Origin: Oscillospiraceae bacterium
GTDB lineage: Bacteria > Bacillota > Clostridia > Oscillospirales > Oscillospiraceae
Reading direction: 5' to 3'
Length of the DNA: 6,325 bases
Assembly: GCA_016287555.1 (NCBI GenBank)
Contig: JAEFAK010000104.1
Span: forward strand, 1-6,325
Under the pieces are notes generated by a model. It saw only the letters and a program-made list of their open reading frames with translations. It was not told the DNA's origin and did no database searches. Of the stretch, positions 1 to 4,875 are shown one piece after another. The position numbers were made by a program, and so were the translations under genes. The first letter of the stretch is position 1. The number at the start of each line of letters is the position of its first letter.

Positions 1-706
1 TGGCCTCCGTCAGGCGGACTGTGGCCAGCGGGTACTCCGCGCGGACGTAGATTATCGCCTCGGCTGCGCCGACGGCATAGGCGCCGATGAGCATGCCCTC
101 GAGGACGGTGTGCGGGTCCGATTCGAGGACGGCGCGGTCCATGAATGCGCCGGGGTCGCCCTCGTCGGCGTTGCATATCATGTATTTCTCCTCGCCCTTG
201 GAGTCGCGCGCGGCCTGCCATTTGAACCAGGTCGGGAAGCCCGCGCCGCCGCGTCCGCCGAGACCGGAGGTCTTCATCGTCTCGATGACGCTCTCGGGGG
301 TCATCTCCTTGAGCGCCTTGGCGAGCGCCTGATACCCGCCCGCCGCGATATAGGAATCGATGCTGTCCGGGTCGATGACGCCGCAGTGGCGCAGCGCCAC
401 GCGCGTCTGGCGGGAGAGGAACTCTGCGTCCTCCGGCTTTATGAGCAGGCCGCTCAGGCCGGAGAAATCGCCGCTCGCCGCCGCCTGCGCTATCGCCGGG
501 GCGTTTTCCGGGGCGACGTGCACGCAGCGCCAGAGCTTCCCGCTCTCGTCGTATACGTCGACTATCGGCTCAAGGAAGCACGCGCCGACGCAACCCGTTA
601 TGCCGAGCGTCGCGTTTGCGGGGAGGACGGCCTGCAGCGCTTCGCGGACGTCCTCGGCTCCCGCGGCTATGCCGCAGCTTCCCTCGCCGACTATTATCCT
701 TGTCAT
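1..706 (-). CDS. nuoF: NuoF-like NADH-binding flavoprotein subunit (HydB/HndC type), N-terminal 235 residues, cut by window edge
   Basis: This subunit would oxidise or reduce NAD(H) at FMN and pass electrons through Fe-S clusters in a cytoplasmic NAD-dependent hydrogenase or related complex. Residues 1-90 look like the thioredoxin-like ferredoxin domain that HydB/HndC proteins carry in front of the NuoF core: SCGIAAGA (C11) and GCVGAC (C39, C43), with C61 further on. The NuoF core follows, with the glycine-rich GLGGRGGAGFPT (148-159) and ICNADEGDPGAFMDR (177-191), the FMN/NADH-binding signatures. The start is fixed by an ATGA overlap with the stop of the NuoE-like gene and by an AAGGAGG site at 717-723, inside that gene. 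The leading domain argues for the soluble hydrogenase-type family rather than respiratory complex I. The SLBB, 4Fe-4S and any C-terminal ferredoxin domains lie off the left edge. The symbol is a family name; hndC or hydB would be equally fair. Confidence 0.93.
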   Translation of the reverse strand, partial: MTRIIVGEGSCGIAAGAEDVREALQAVLPANATLGITGCVGACFLEPIVDVYDESGKLWRCVHVAPENAPAIAQAAASGDFSGLSGLLIKPEDAEFLSRQTRVALRHCGVIDPDSIDSYIAAGGYQALAKALKEMTPESVIETMKTSGLGGRGGAGFPTWFKWQAARDSKGEEKYMICNADEGDPGAFMDRAVLESDPHTVLEGMLIGAYAVGAAEAIIYVRAEYPLATVRLTEA

Positions 707-1185
707 TGCGCCTCAGCCTCCTTCCGCAGGCCGCGGATTATCTGCCTGATCTTGTCGCCGGTCAGATTTCCGTAAGCCTTGTCGTTGATCATCATCGCCG
801 GAGCGAGCGAGCAGCAGCCGAGGCAGCTGACGACCGTGAAGGAGAAAAGTCCGTCCTCCGTCGTCTCGTTGCTCTGGATGCCGAGCTCCTCCGTCAACAC
901 GTCAATGATGCGCTCCGAGCCGTTGACATAGCACGCCGTCCCCTTGCATATCTGGATCTTGTATTTTCCGGCGGGGGCAAAGCGGAACTGGGAATAGAAG
1001 GTCGCGACGCCCATGATCTTCGCCGGGGAGACGCCCGTGCGCTCGGAGATGAGATAGACCGCGTCCTCGGGGACGTAGCTGTATATCTCCTGGGTCTTCT
1101 GCAGGATGGTGATCAGGCTCCCCTTTACGTCCGCGTACTCGTCGAGCACGCCCTCGAGCAGGGAGAGATCGCATTTTGCCGCCAT
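703..1185 (-). CDS. nuoE: NuoE-like [2Fe-2S] thioredoxin-fold subunit (HydC/HndA type)
   Basis: This is a small electron-transfer subunit that pairs with the NuoF-like flavoprotein. It is 160 residues, the usual length for NuoE. An N-terminal helical part (about 5-65, with QEIYSYVPEDAV at 32-43 and GVATFYSQF at 59-67) precedes a thioredoxin-like ferredoxin domain. The [2Fe-2S] ligands follow the family pattern C-x4-C...C-x3-C: C80 and C85 in CKGTAC, C121 and C125 in CLGCC. I chose the start at 1185 because AGAGGTG (1192-1198) sits six bases upstream. An in-frame ATG at 1209 would add eight residues but lies at the base of a leader hairpin and lacks a ribosome-binding site. The stop overlaps the next gene's ATG (ATGA), indicating translational coupling. 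With the HydB-like neighbour this suggests an [FeFe]-hydrogenase or formate dehydrogenase diaphorase module; the catalytic partner is not visible. Confidence 0.95.
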   Translation of the reverse strand: MAAKCDLSLLEGVLDEYADVKGSLITILQKTQEIYSYVPEDAVYLISERTGVSPAKIMGVATFYSQFRFAPAGKYKIQICKGTACYVNGSERIIDVLTEELGIQSNETTEDGLFSFTVVSCLGCCSLAPAMMINDKAYGNLTGDKIRQIIRGLRKEAEAQ

Positions 1186-1208
1186 GTTTTTCACCTCTGG
1201 TGTCGGCA

Positions 1209-1231
1209 TTTTCCCGGCTTGCCCGGGAAAA
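1209..1231 (-). other. hairpin in the 5' leader of the NuoE/NuoF unit
   Basis: The arms TTTTCCCGG (1209-1217) and CCGGGAAAA (1223-1231) are perfect 9-bp complements around a 5-base loop. The hairpin lies between the predicted transcription start (about 1241) and the ribosome-binding site (1192-1198), about 10 bases upstream of that site. It could stabilise the mRNA, bind a regulator as DNA, or affect translation. No attenuator partner stem is evident and no function is proven. Confidence 0.6.
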
Positions 1232-1247
1232 GCGCATTATTTGACAT

Positions 1248-1277
1248 ATTATATCACGATCTCGGGGCCGCTGGCAA
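1248..1277 (-). promoter_or_regulatory. extended -10 sigma-70-type promoter for the NuoE/NuoF unit
   Basis: On the minus strand the -35 box TTGCCA (1272-1277) is followed by an 18-base spacer and a perfect TATAAT (1248-1253). TG occurs one base upstream of the -10 (TGATATAAT), giving an extended -10. The predicted start is near 1241, leaving a leader of about 55 bases. The promoter sits just beyond the terminator of the upstream ATPase gene, so the unit looks independently transcribed. Confidence 0.8.
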
Positions 1278-1290
1278 CAGATAATAAATG

Positions 1291-1332
1291 AAAAAAGAAC
1301 GGAAACGGAGCCCCGCGGACCCGTTTCCGTTC
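1291..1332 (-). terminator. Rho-independent terminator of the metal ATPase gene
   Basis: A perfect 12-bp stem pairs 1321-1332 with 1297-1308 (GAACGGAAACGG read left to right), with a 12-base loop. On the minus strand it is followed at once by TTTTTT (1291-1296) and further T-rich sequence. It begins 16 bases after the ATPase stop codon. This is a canonical intrinsic terminator in that direction. Confidence 0.92.
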
Positions 1333-1348
1333 TCATTGCCGTTTTTCG

Positions 1349-3256
1349 TTATTCCTGCCGCGGCGGGCTTTTCTTTACGAAAAGGCACCTTATCGCGTTG
1401 AGCACTGCGAGGATCATGACGCCGACGTCCGCCGCTATCGCGGCCCACATGTTCGCCAGGCCGAGCGCCGCCAGAACAAGGCAGACCAGCTTGACCGCGA
1501 TGGCGAAGACGATGTTCTCGCGGACGATGCGCAGGCAGCGGCGGGAGATGCGTATGGCCTCGGCTATCTTCAGGGGGTCGTCGTCCATGATCACGACGTC
1601 GGCCGCCTCTATCGCCGCGTCCGAGCCGAGCGCCCCCATCGCGATGCCGACGTCGGCCCGCGCGAGCACGGGCGCGTCGTTTATCCCGTCGCCGACGAAG
1701 GCGAGCTTCTCGCGCGGGGAGCACTGCGCCAGCAGCTCCTCCACGCAGGCGACCTTGCCGTCCGGCAGGAGCCCCGCGCGCCAGTCGGCTATCCCGATCT
1801 CCGCGGCGGCCTTTTCGGCGGCCTTCGGCGTATCGCCCGTCAGCATGACAAGGCGCGTCACGCCCGCTCTTCCGAGCTCCTCGACGGCCCTCGCGGCGGT
1901 CGGTTTGACCTCGTCGGAGATGACGATGTGTCCGCAGTAGGCCCCGTCGAGCGCCATGTGGACTATCGTCCCCGGCTCGCGGCAGGGTATTGCCTCGGCG
2001 CCGACGCGCGCCATGAGCTTCCCGTTTCCGACGGCGACCTCCCGCCCGTCGACCCGCGCGACGACGCCGAGCCCGCTCAGCTCCTCGACCCCGCTCACGC
2101 GCGCGGGATCGGGCTTCACGGCGGCGGCCTCGCGGAGGCTGACGCTTATCGGGTGGTTGGAGCGGCAATCGGCGAGCGCCGCGAATTCGAGCATGCTGTC
2201 GTCGTCGAGCGGGGAATGGTGGACGGCGGAGACGGCGAAATTGCCCTTGGTGACCGTCCCCGTCTTGTCGAAGGCGACGGCGCGCACGCGGCTGAGCGCC
2301 TCAAGGAAGTTCGAGCCCTTGACGAGGATGCCGCGGCGGCTCGCCCCGCCGAGCCCGGCGAAAAAGCCGAGCGGGATGCTGACGACGAGCGCGCAGGGGC
2401 AGGAGATGACCAGCAGCGTGCAGGCGCGCAGGATCCACTCGCGCCAGAGCCCCGCGTGCCCCGCTCCGACGAGCGTCATTATGAGCGGCGGCAGCACGGC
2501 TATGGCCAGCGCCGCGCCGCTGACTATGGGCGTATAGTATCGCGCGAAGCGCGTTATGAAGTTCTCGCTCCTGCTCTTGCGTTCGGCGGCGTTTTCCGCC
2601 AGATCGAGTATCCGGCTCGCGGTCGAGTCGCCGAAAAGGGCCGTCGTGCGCACGCGCAGCGCGCCGGTGAGGTCGACGCTGCCGCTGAGGACGGCGTCGC
2701 CGGGGCCTGCCTCGAAGGGGCGGCTCTCCCCCGTCAGCGCCGAGACGTCGAGCGCGGCGCTCCCATCCAGGATGACGCCGTCTAAGGGTATCTTTTCGCC
2801 CGGGCGCACGATGATGACGCTCCCGACGGGGACGTCCTCCGGGCGGGCGCTCGCTTCGCCGTCCTCCGTCTCGAGCACGGCGGCGTCCGGCCGCACGTCC
2901 ATGAGCTCGGTTATGCTCCTGCGGCTGCGCCCGACGGCGACGTCCTGAAACAGCTCCCCGACCTGGAAAAGCAGCATGACGGCGACGCCCTCGCCGTATT
3001 CGCCGAGGACGATGGCGCCGACCGTCGCGGCCGTCATGAGCAGCTCCTCGCCGAAGACTTCGCCGTGCAGTATGCCCTCGGCGGCCTCGCGCAGCACGTC
3101 GAAGCCGACGAGCAGATACGGGACGAGGAAGAGGACGATGAGCGCGGCCTTCGGCAGACGCACGGGGACCAGCCCCTCGCTTATGAGAAAGAGCGGGACC
3201 CAGAAGACGGCGGCAACGATTATTCGGATGAGCAGGTTTTTTTGCTCTTTTTCCAT
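1349..3256 (-). CDS. P1B-type heavy-metal-exporting ATPase (ZntA/CadA-like, Zn2+/Cd2+/Pb2+)
   Basis: This inner-membrane pump would expel soft divalent metals using ATP. The 635 residues carry every catalytic landmark: actuator loop ALTGES (173-178), membrane SCPCAL with the CPC metal site (286-288), phosphorylation motif DKTGT (Asp330), NHP of the nucleotide-binding domain (367-369), LTGD (472-475) and GDGINDAP (522-529). Near the end, Lys589 in the penultimate helix and Asp610 in ADVGVMILAVLN match the residues that define the P1B-2 (Zn/Cd/Pb) subgroup, rather than the copper pumps. The N-terminus begins MEKEQKNLL and goes straight into membrane helices: there is no HMA domain and no CxxC or His-rich tail, so it is shorter than typical ZntA. 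The start is supported by GAGGTC five bases upstream (3262-3266). It has its own promoter and terminator; no metal regulator gene is adjacent. Metal specificity is inferred from motifs. Confidence 0.96.
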   Translation of the reverse strand: MEKEQKNLLIRIIVAAVFWVPLFLISEGLVPVRLPKAALIVLFLVPYLLVGFDVLREAAEGILHGEVFGEELLMTAATVGAIVLGEYGEGVAVMLLFQVGELFQDVAVGRSRRSITELMDVRPDAAVLETEDGEASARPEDVPVGSVIIVRPGEKIPLDGVILDGSAALDVSALTGESRPFEAGPGDAVLSGSVDLTGALRVRTTALFGDSTASRILDLAENAAERKSRSENFITRFARYYTPIVSGAALAIAVLPPLIMTLVGAGHAGLWREWILRACTLLVISCPCALVVSIPLGFFAGLGGASRRGILVKGSNFLEALSRVRAVAFDKTGTVTKGNFAVSAVHHSPLDDDSMLEFAALADCRSNHPISVSLREAAAVKPDPARVSGVEELSGLGVVARVDGREVAVGNGKLMARVGAEAIPCREPGTIVHMALDGAYCGHIVISDEVKPTAARAVEELGRAGVTRLVMLTGDTPKAAEKAAAEIGIADWRAGLLPDGKVACVEELLAQCSPREKLAFVGDGINDAPVLARADVGIAMGALGSDAAIEAADVVIMDDDPLKIAEAIRISRRCLRIVRENIVFAIAVKLVCLVLAALGLANMWAAIAADVGVMILAVLNAIRCLFVKKSPPRQE

Positions 3257-3286
3257 GTCGGACCTCGTTTCGGCTTGGTTGAGACA

Positions 3287-3315
3287 AGTATAATCCCGCG
3301 CGGGCGGGAAAGCAA
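3287..3315 (-). promoter_or_regulatory. promoter of the metal ATPase gene with a dyad in the spacer
   Basis: On the minus strand the -35 box TTGCTT (3310-3315) and -10 box TATACT (3287-3292) are separated by 17 bases. Almost the whole spacer is an inverted repeat, TCCCGC-GCGG-GCGGGA on the plus strand (3294-3309). A dyad between the two boxes is where a repressor would block polymerase, so a metal sensor is a plausible ligand, but the motif does not match an ArsR/SmtB or MerR operator that I recognise. Confidence 0.7.
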
Positions 3316-3323
3316 GGGAAAAC

Positions 3324-3341
3324 GGTTAGCAAAAGCTAACC
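3324..3341. repeat. 18-bp perfect dyad GGTTAGC-AAAA-GCTAACC upstream of the ATPase promoter
   Basis: Two perfect 7-bp arms flank four A residues. It ends eight bases before the -35 box of the ATPase promoter. Read as minus-strand RNA it forms a short hairpin followed by GTTTTCCC, so it could be the terminating hairpin of the upstream methyltransferase gene. As DNA it could equally be a regulator site. Confidence 0.6.
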
Positions 3342-3354
3342 CGGCGGGCGGAAG

Positions 3355-3380
3355 TTCCCCCGCTCCGGAGAGCGGGGGAA
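3355..3380 (-). terminator. strong hairpin after the URO-D-family gene, terminator-like
   Basis: A perfect 11-bp stem, TTCCCCCGCTC (3355-3365) with GAGCGGGGGAA (3370-3380), closes a 4-base loop eight bases after the stop codon. No T-run follows directly on the minus strand, so it may act with the second hairpin at 3324-3341 or mainly protect the 3' end. Confidence 0.65.
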
Positions 3381-3388
3381 GCGCGGGC

Positions 3389-4417
3389 TCAGGTGATGAG
3401 GTTCCAGAGGCGCTGCTTGTGGTAGCCGAGGTTGATGACCTCGAAGAACTTGTCGACGTTCTCCAGCGGGGTCTTGGCGGGGATATCGCAGCCGGAGGAG
3501 ATCATGAAATTGTCGTGGATCATGCACTTGCGCAGCAGTGTCTGCGTGTCGAGCGCCATCTTGTCCGTGCTGTCGCACATGAAGACGGCGGAGGGGCTGA
3601 TGTTGCCCATGACGATGACGTCGTCCGGCATCGTCTCGAGAAGCTGCCACATGTCGGCCTGATCGCCGAAGTGGAACATCTTCGCGCCCGTCGCGAGGAC
3701 GGAATCGACCTTCTTCTCGATGGCGTTGGAGCAGTTATGGTAGCAGAAGACGAAGTCGCGGCTCTGCAGCTCGTCGATTATGCGCTTTATATAGTCCGAG
3801 GAGAACTCCTTCATCGGGCCGACGGACATGAGGCCCGCGAGCGGCTCGGCCATGATGACGCCGTTGGCTCCCGCCTCCTTGAGGGCGCGGATGTAGTTTA
3901 TGAGGAACTGCGTGCTCTTTTCGAGGACGGTGTGCACGAGCTCCGGCTCCTCGTAGGTCAGCAGCAGTATCTCGTTGACGTCCATGAGCCTGCCCGCCAG
4001 CGAGAAGGGGCCCGTGCAGTTGGCGAAGACAGGGCGGTCGTTGACGAGGATCATCGCCTTGGTGAGCGCGCGGATGACCTTGCCCGTCCTGCCCGCTCCG
4101 ATCTCGGGGACGACGAGCGCGTCGGCCTCCTCCTGATTGGAGACGAGCTGGCCCGTTATGGTCGGGATGTCGTCGGTGTGGTAGGTGCAGGTCGCGCCGA
4201 AGGCCTCGGCCTCGACGGAGAGGTCCATGTACGTCGTCGCGAAGGGCATGTCGTAGCGGTCGGCGATGAGGCGTACGCCCAGCGCCATCTCGTTGGAGGA
4301 TTTGAGCAGCCTGTCGACGGAGATGAAGAGCTGCTGCACCGCGGGATAGGACAGGAGCGGCATGGCTTTCTTGTTCGGCGTGGCGATCGTCTGGCGGATC
4401 CAGAGGTCCATGTTCAT
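3389..4417 (-). CDS. URO-D superfamily protein, MtaA/MtbA-like cobamide-dependent methyltransferase homologue
   Basis: This is a 342-residue TIM-barrel protein of the uroporphyrinogen decarboxylase superfamily. FCYHNCSN puts His227 and Cys229 in the H-x-C position and SSGCDIP puts Cys310 in the third position. This H-x-C...C set is the zinc site that methylcobamide:thiol methyltransferases (MtaA, MtbA) use to activate the methyl acceptor. I do not recognise the N-terminal substrate-binding residues of true HemE, and no haem genes are nearby. The likely role is methyl transfer to or from a corrinoid protein, but no corrinoid protein or activator gene is in view and the substrate is unknown. 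The start is set by AAGGAG (4427-4432) nine bases upstream. A much longer open frame to 4726 exists but would translate an intergenic repeat and is rejected. The gene lies downstream of the glycyl radical enzyme gene, with 458 bases and a promoter between them. Confidence 0.85.
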   Translation of the reverse strand: MNMDLWIRQTIATPNKKAMPLLSYPAVQQLFISVDRLLKSSNEMALGVRLIADRYDMPFATTYMDLSVEAEAFGATCTYHTDDIPTITGQLVSNQEEADALVVPEIGAGRTGKVIRALTKAMILVNDRPVFANCTGPFSLAGRLMDVNEILLLTYEEPELVHTVLEKSTQFLINYIRALKEAGANGVIMAEPLAGLMSVGPMKEFSSDYIKRIIDELQSRDFVFCYHNCSNAIEKKVDSVLATGAKMFHFGDQADMWQLLETMPDDVIVMGNISPSAVFMCDSTDKMALDTQTLLRKCMIHDNFMISSGCDIPAKTPLENVDKFFEVINLGYHKQRLWNLIT

Positions 4418-4443
4418 GGTCGTCGTCTCCTTATGAGAATTTC

Positions 4444-4468
4444 GTTTTAGCGGCAAAAACGCTGAAAC
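4444..4468 (-). other. weak hairpin in the leader of the URO-D-family gene
   Basis: Arms 4444-4452 and 4460-4468 pair over eight positions with one mismatch around a 7-base loop containing five T residues in the transcript. It lies between the predicted transcription start and the ribosome-binding site, much like the hairpin before the NuoE-like gene. No cobalamin riboswitch features are seen. Confidence 0.35.
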
Positions 4469-4481
4469 TATCGTTATTACC

Positions 4482-4510
4482 ATTATACCGACCGCGCGGG
4501 CAAAAAACCA
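4482..4510 (-). promoter_or_regulatory. probable promoter of the URO-D-family gene
   Basis: A perfect TATAAT (4482-4487) on the minus strand has only a weak -35 candidate, TGGTTT (4505-4510), at 17-base spacing. The start would be near 4475, giving a leader of about 58 bases. The spacer contains CCGCGCGGGC on the plus strand (4492-4501), the same 10-mer found in the ATPase promoter spacer. A weak -35 suggests help from an activator. Confidence 0.6.
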
Positions 4511-4672
4511 TTGTCTAAAATAATAAAAAACGCGAGAAACCGCCCTCCGGGGATATCTATTTTGGCGCAGGCGCGCTCCGGGAGGAATAGCGGCCCCCGC
4601 GGAGGCGGCGTGCCGATGATCGAGGCGCCGCTGACCGTCGAAGCCGGATGCGTAAGGCGGGGATAAAAAAGC
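4511..4672. other. intergenic sequence with no recognised gene
   Basis: The part nearest the promoter is A/T-rich (4511-4540) and the rest is GC-rich with only short imperfect complementarities such as GCGGCG (4605-4610) and CGCCGC (4626-4631). Open frames running through it lack ribosome-binding sites and protein-like composition. I see no RNA gene or riboswitch. Confidence 0.6.
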
Positions 4673-4758
4673 AGGGGAGGGGCTTGCCCCTCCCGTCGTC
4701 TCTGCGGCGGCTCTCGGGAGGGGCAAGCCCCTCCCCTACGCGCACCCTGCGGGTGCGG
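4673..4758. repeat. composite palindromic repeat, copy A
   Basis: A perfect 23-bp inverted repeat (4673-4695 and 4715-4737) encloses a 19-base spacer. Each arm is itself a palindrome: GGGAGGGGC-TT-GCCCCTCCC (4675-4694) and GGGAGGGGC-AA-GCCCCTCCC (4716-4735). It can therefore form either two small hairpins or one long one. A tail starting CTACGCGCA (4736-4744) follows, with its own hairpin CGCACCC-TGC-GGGTGCG (4741-4757). The same tail occurs in copy B. The architecture resembles REP/BIME or MITE-like elements, not a CRISPR array. Confidence 0.8.
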
Positions 4759-4778
4759 TGCAAGCCTATGGAAAACGG

Positions 4779-4812
4779 AACGCCCCCGGCCTTGTCGGTC
4801 GGGGGCGTTTTC
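4779..4812. terminator. strong terminator-like hairpin downstream of the glycyl radical enzyme gene
   Basis: Arms AACGCCCCCGGCC (4779-4791) and GGTCGGGGGCGTT (4797-4809) pair over 13 positions with one G-U (a C-A mismatch in minus-strand RNA) and a 5-base loop. TTTTC follows on the plus strand, while the minus strand has GTTCCGTTTT. The only gene that needs it is the glycyl radical enzyme gene, read on the minus strand, where the T-run is poorer. It may work in both directions or belong to the repeat array around it. Confidence 0.65.
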
Positions 4813-4820
4813 AACTATGC

Positions 4821-4868
4821 GGCGCGATGAAGGCATCGCGCCCTACGCGCATCCCGCGGGGTGCGCGG
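4821..4868. repeat. composite palindromic repeat, copy B
   Basis: A perfect 9-bp stem GGCGCGATG-AAGG-CATCGCGCC (4821-4842) is followed directly by a tail beginning CTACGCGCA (4843-4851), ending in a GCGCATCCC/GGGGTGCGC near-palindrome. The tail aligns with copy A apart from two substitutions and a one-base insertion over about 22 bases, whereas the leading palindromes differ. The element ends about eight bases from the stop codon of the glycyl radical enzyme gene. Confidence 0.7.
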
Positions 4869-4875
4869 CGGAGCC

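Noticed and set aside
1186..1209. Upstream start of the NuoE-like gene at 1209.
   Set aside because: No ribosome-binding site and the codon lies in a hairpin; the ATG at 1185 has AGAGGTG at ideal spacing.
1241..1263. Plus-strand promoter suggested by a perfect TTGACA at 1241-1246.
   Set aside because: No -10 box occurs at 16-18 bases (sequence there is GC-rich), and no plus-strand gene lies downstream.
3389..4417. Haem-pathway uroporphyrinogen decarboxylase (HemE).
   Set aside because: The H-x-C...C zinc-site residues point to the methyltransferase branch, and no haem biosynthesis gene is nearby.
87..4450. Long plus-strand open frames, including one at 3065-4450, and alternative minus frames such as 2301-3332.
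   Set aside because: They overlap well-supported minus-strand genes in shifted frames and their products are Arg/Ala/Asp-rich shadows of GC-rich codon use.
4643..4657. Similarity of GCCGGATGCG to enterobacterial REP sequences.
   Set aside because: Only ten bases match, the partner arm is missing, and the rest of the window does not suggest an enterobacterium.
4418..4660. Cobalamin riboswitch ahead of the methyltransferase homologue.
   Set aside because: No B12-box-like sequence is visible and the predicted leader of about 58 bases is too short.
4418..4726. N-terminal extension of the URO-D-family protein to 4726 (445 residues).
   Set aside because: It would translate the promoter, A/T-rich spacer and half of the palindromic repeat. 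AAGGAG at 4427-4432 clearly serves the ATG at 4417.
4483..4836. Small arginine/proline-rich open frames across the intergenic region.
   Set aside because: They run through inverted repeats, have no ribosome-binding site and have the low-complexity composition of GC-rich non-coding DNA.
4673..4868. CRISPR array.
   Set aside because: Only two partial copies, with palindromes and unlike heads, and no regular repeat-spacer units.
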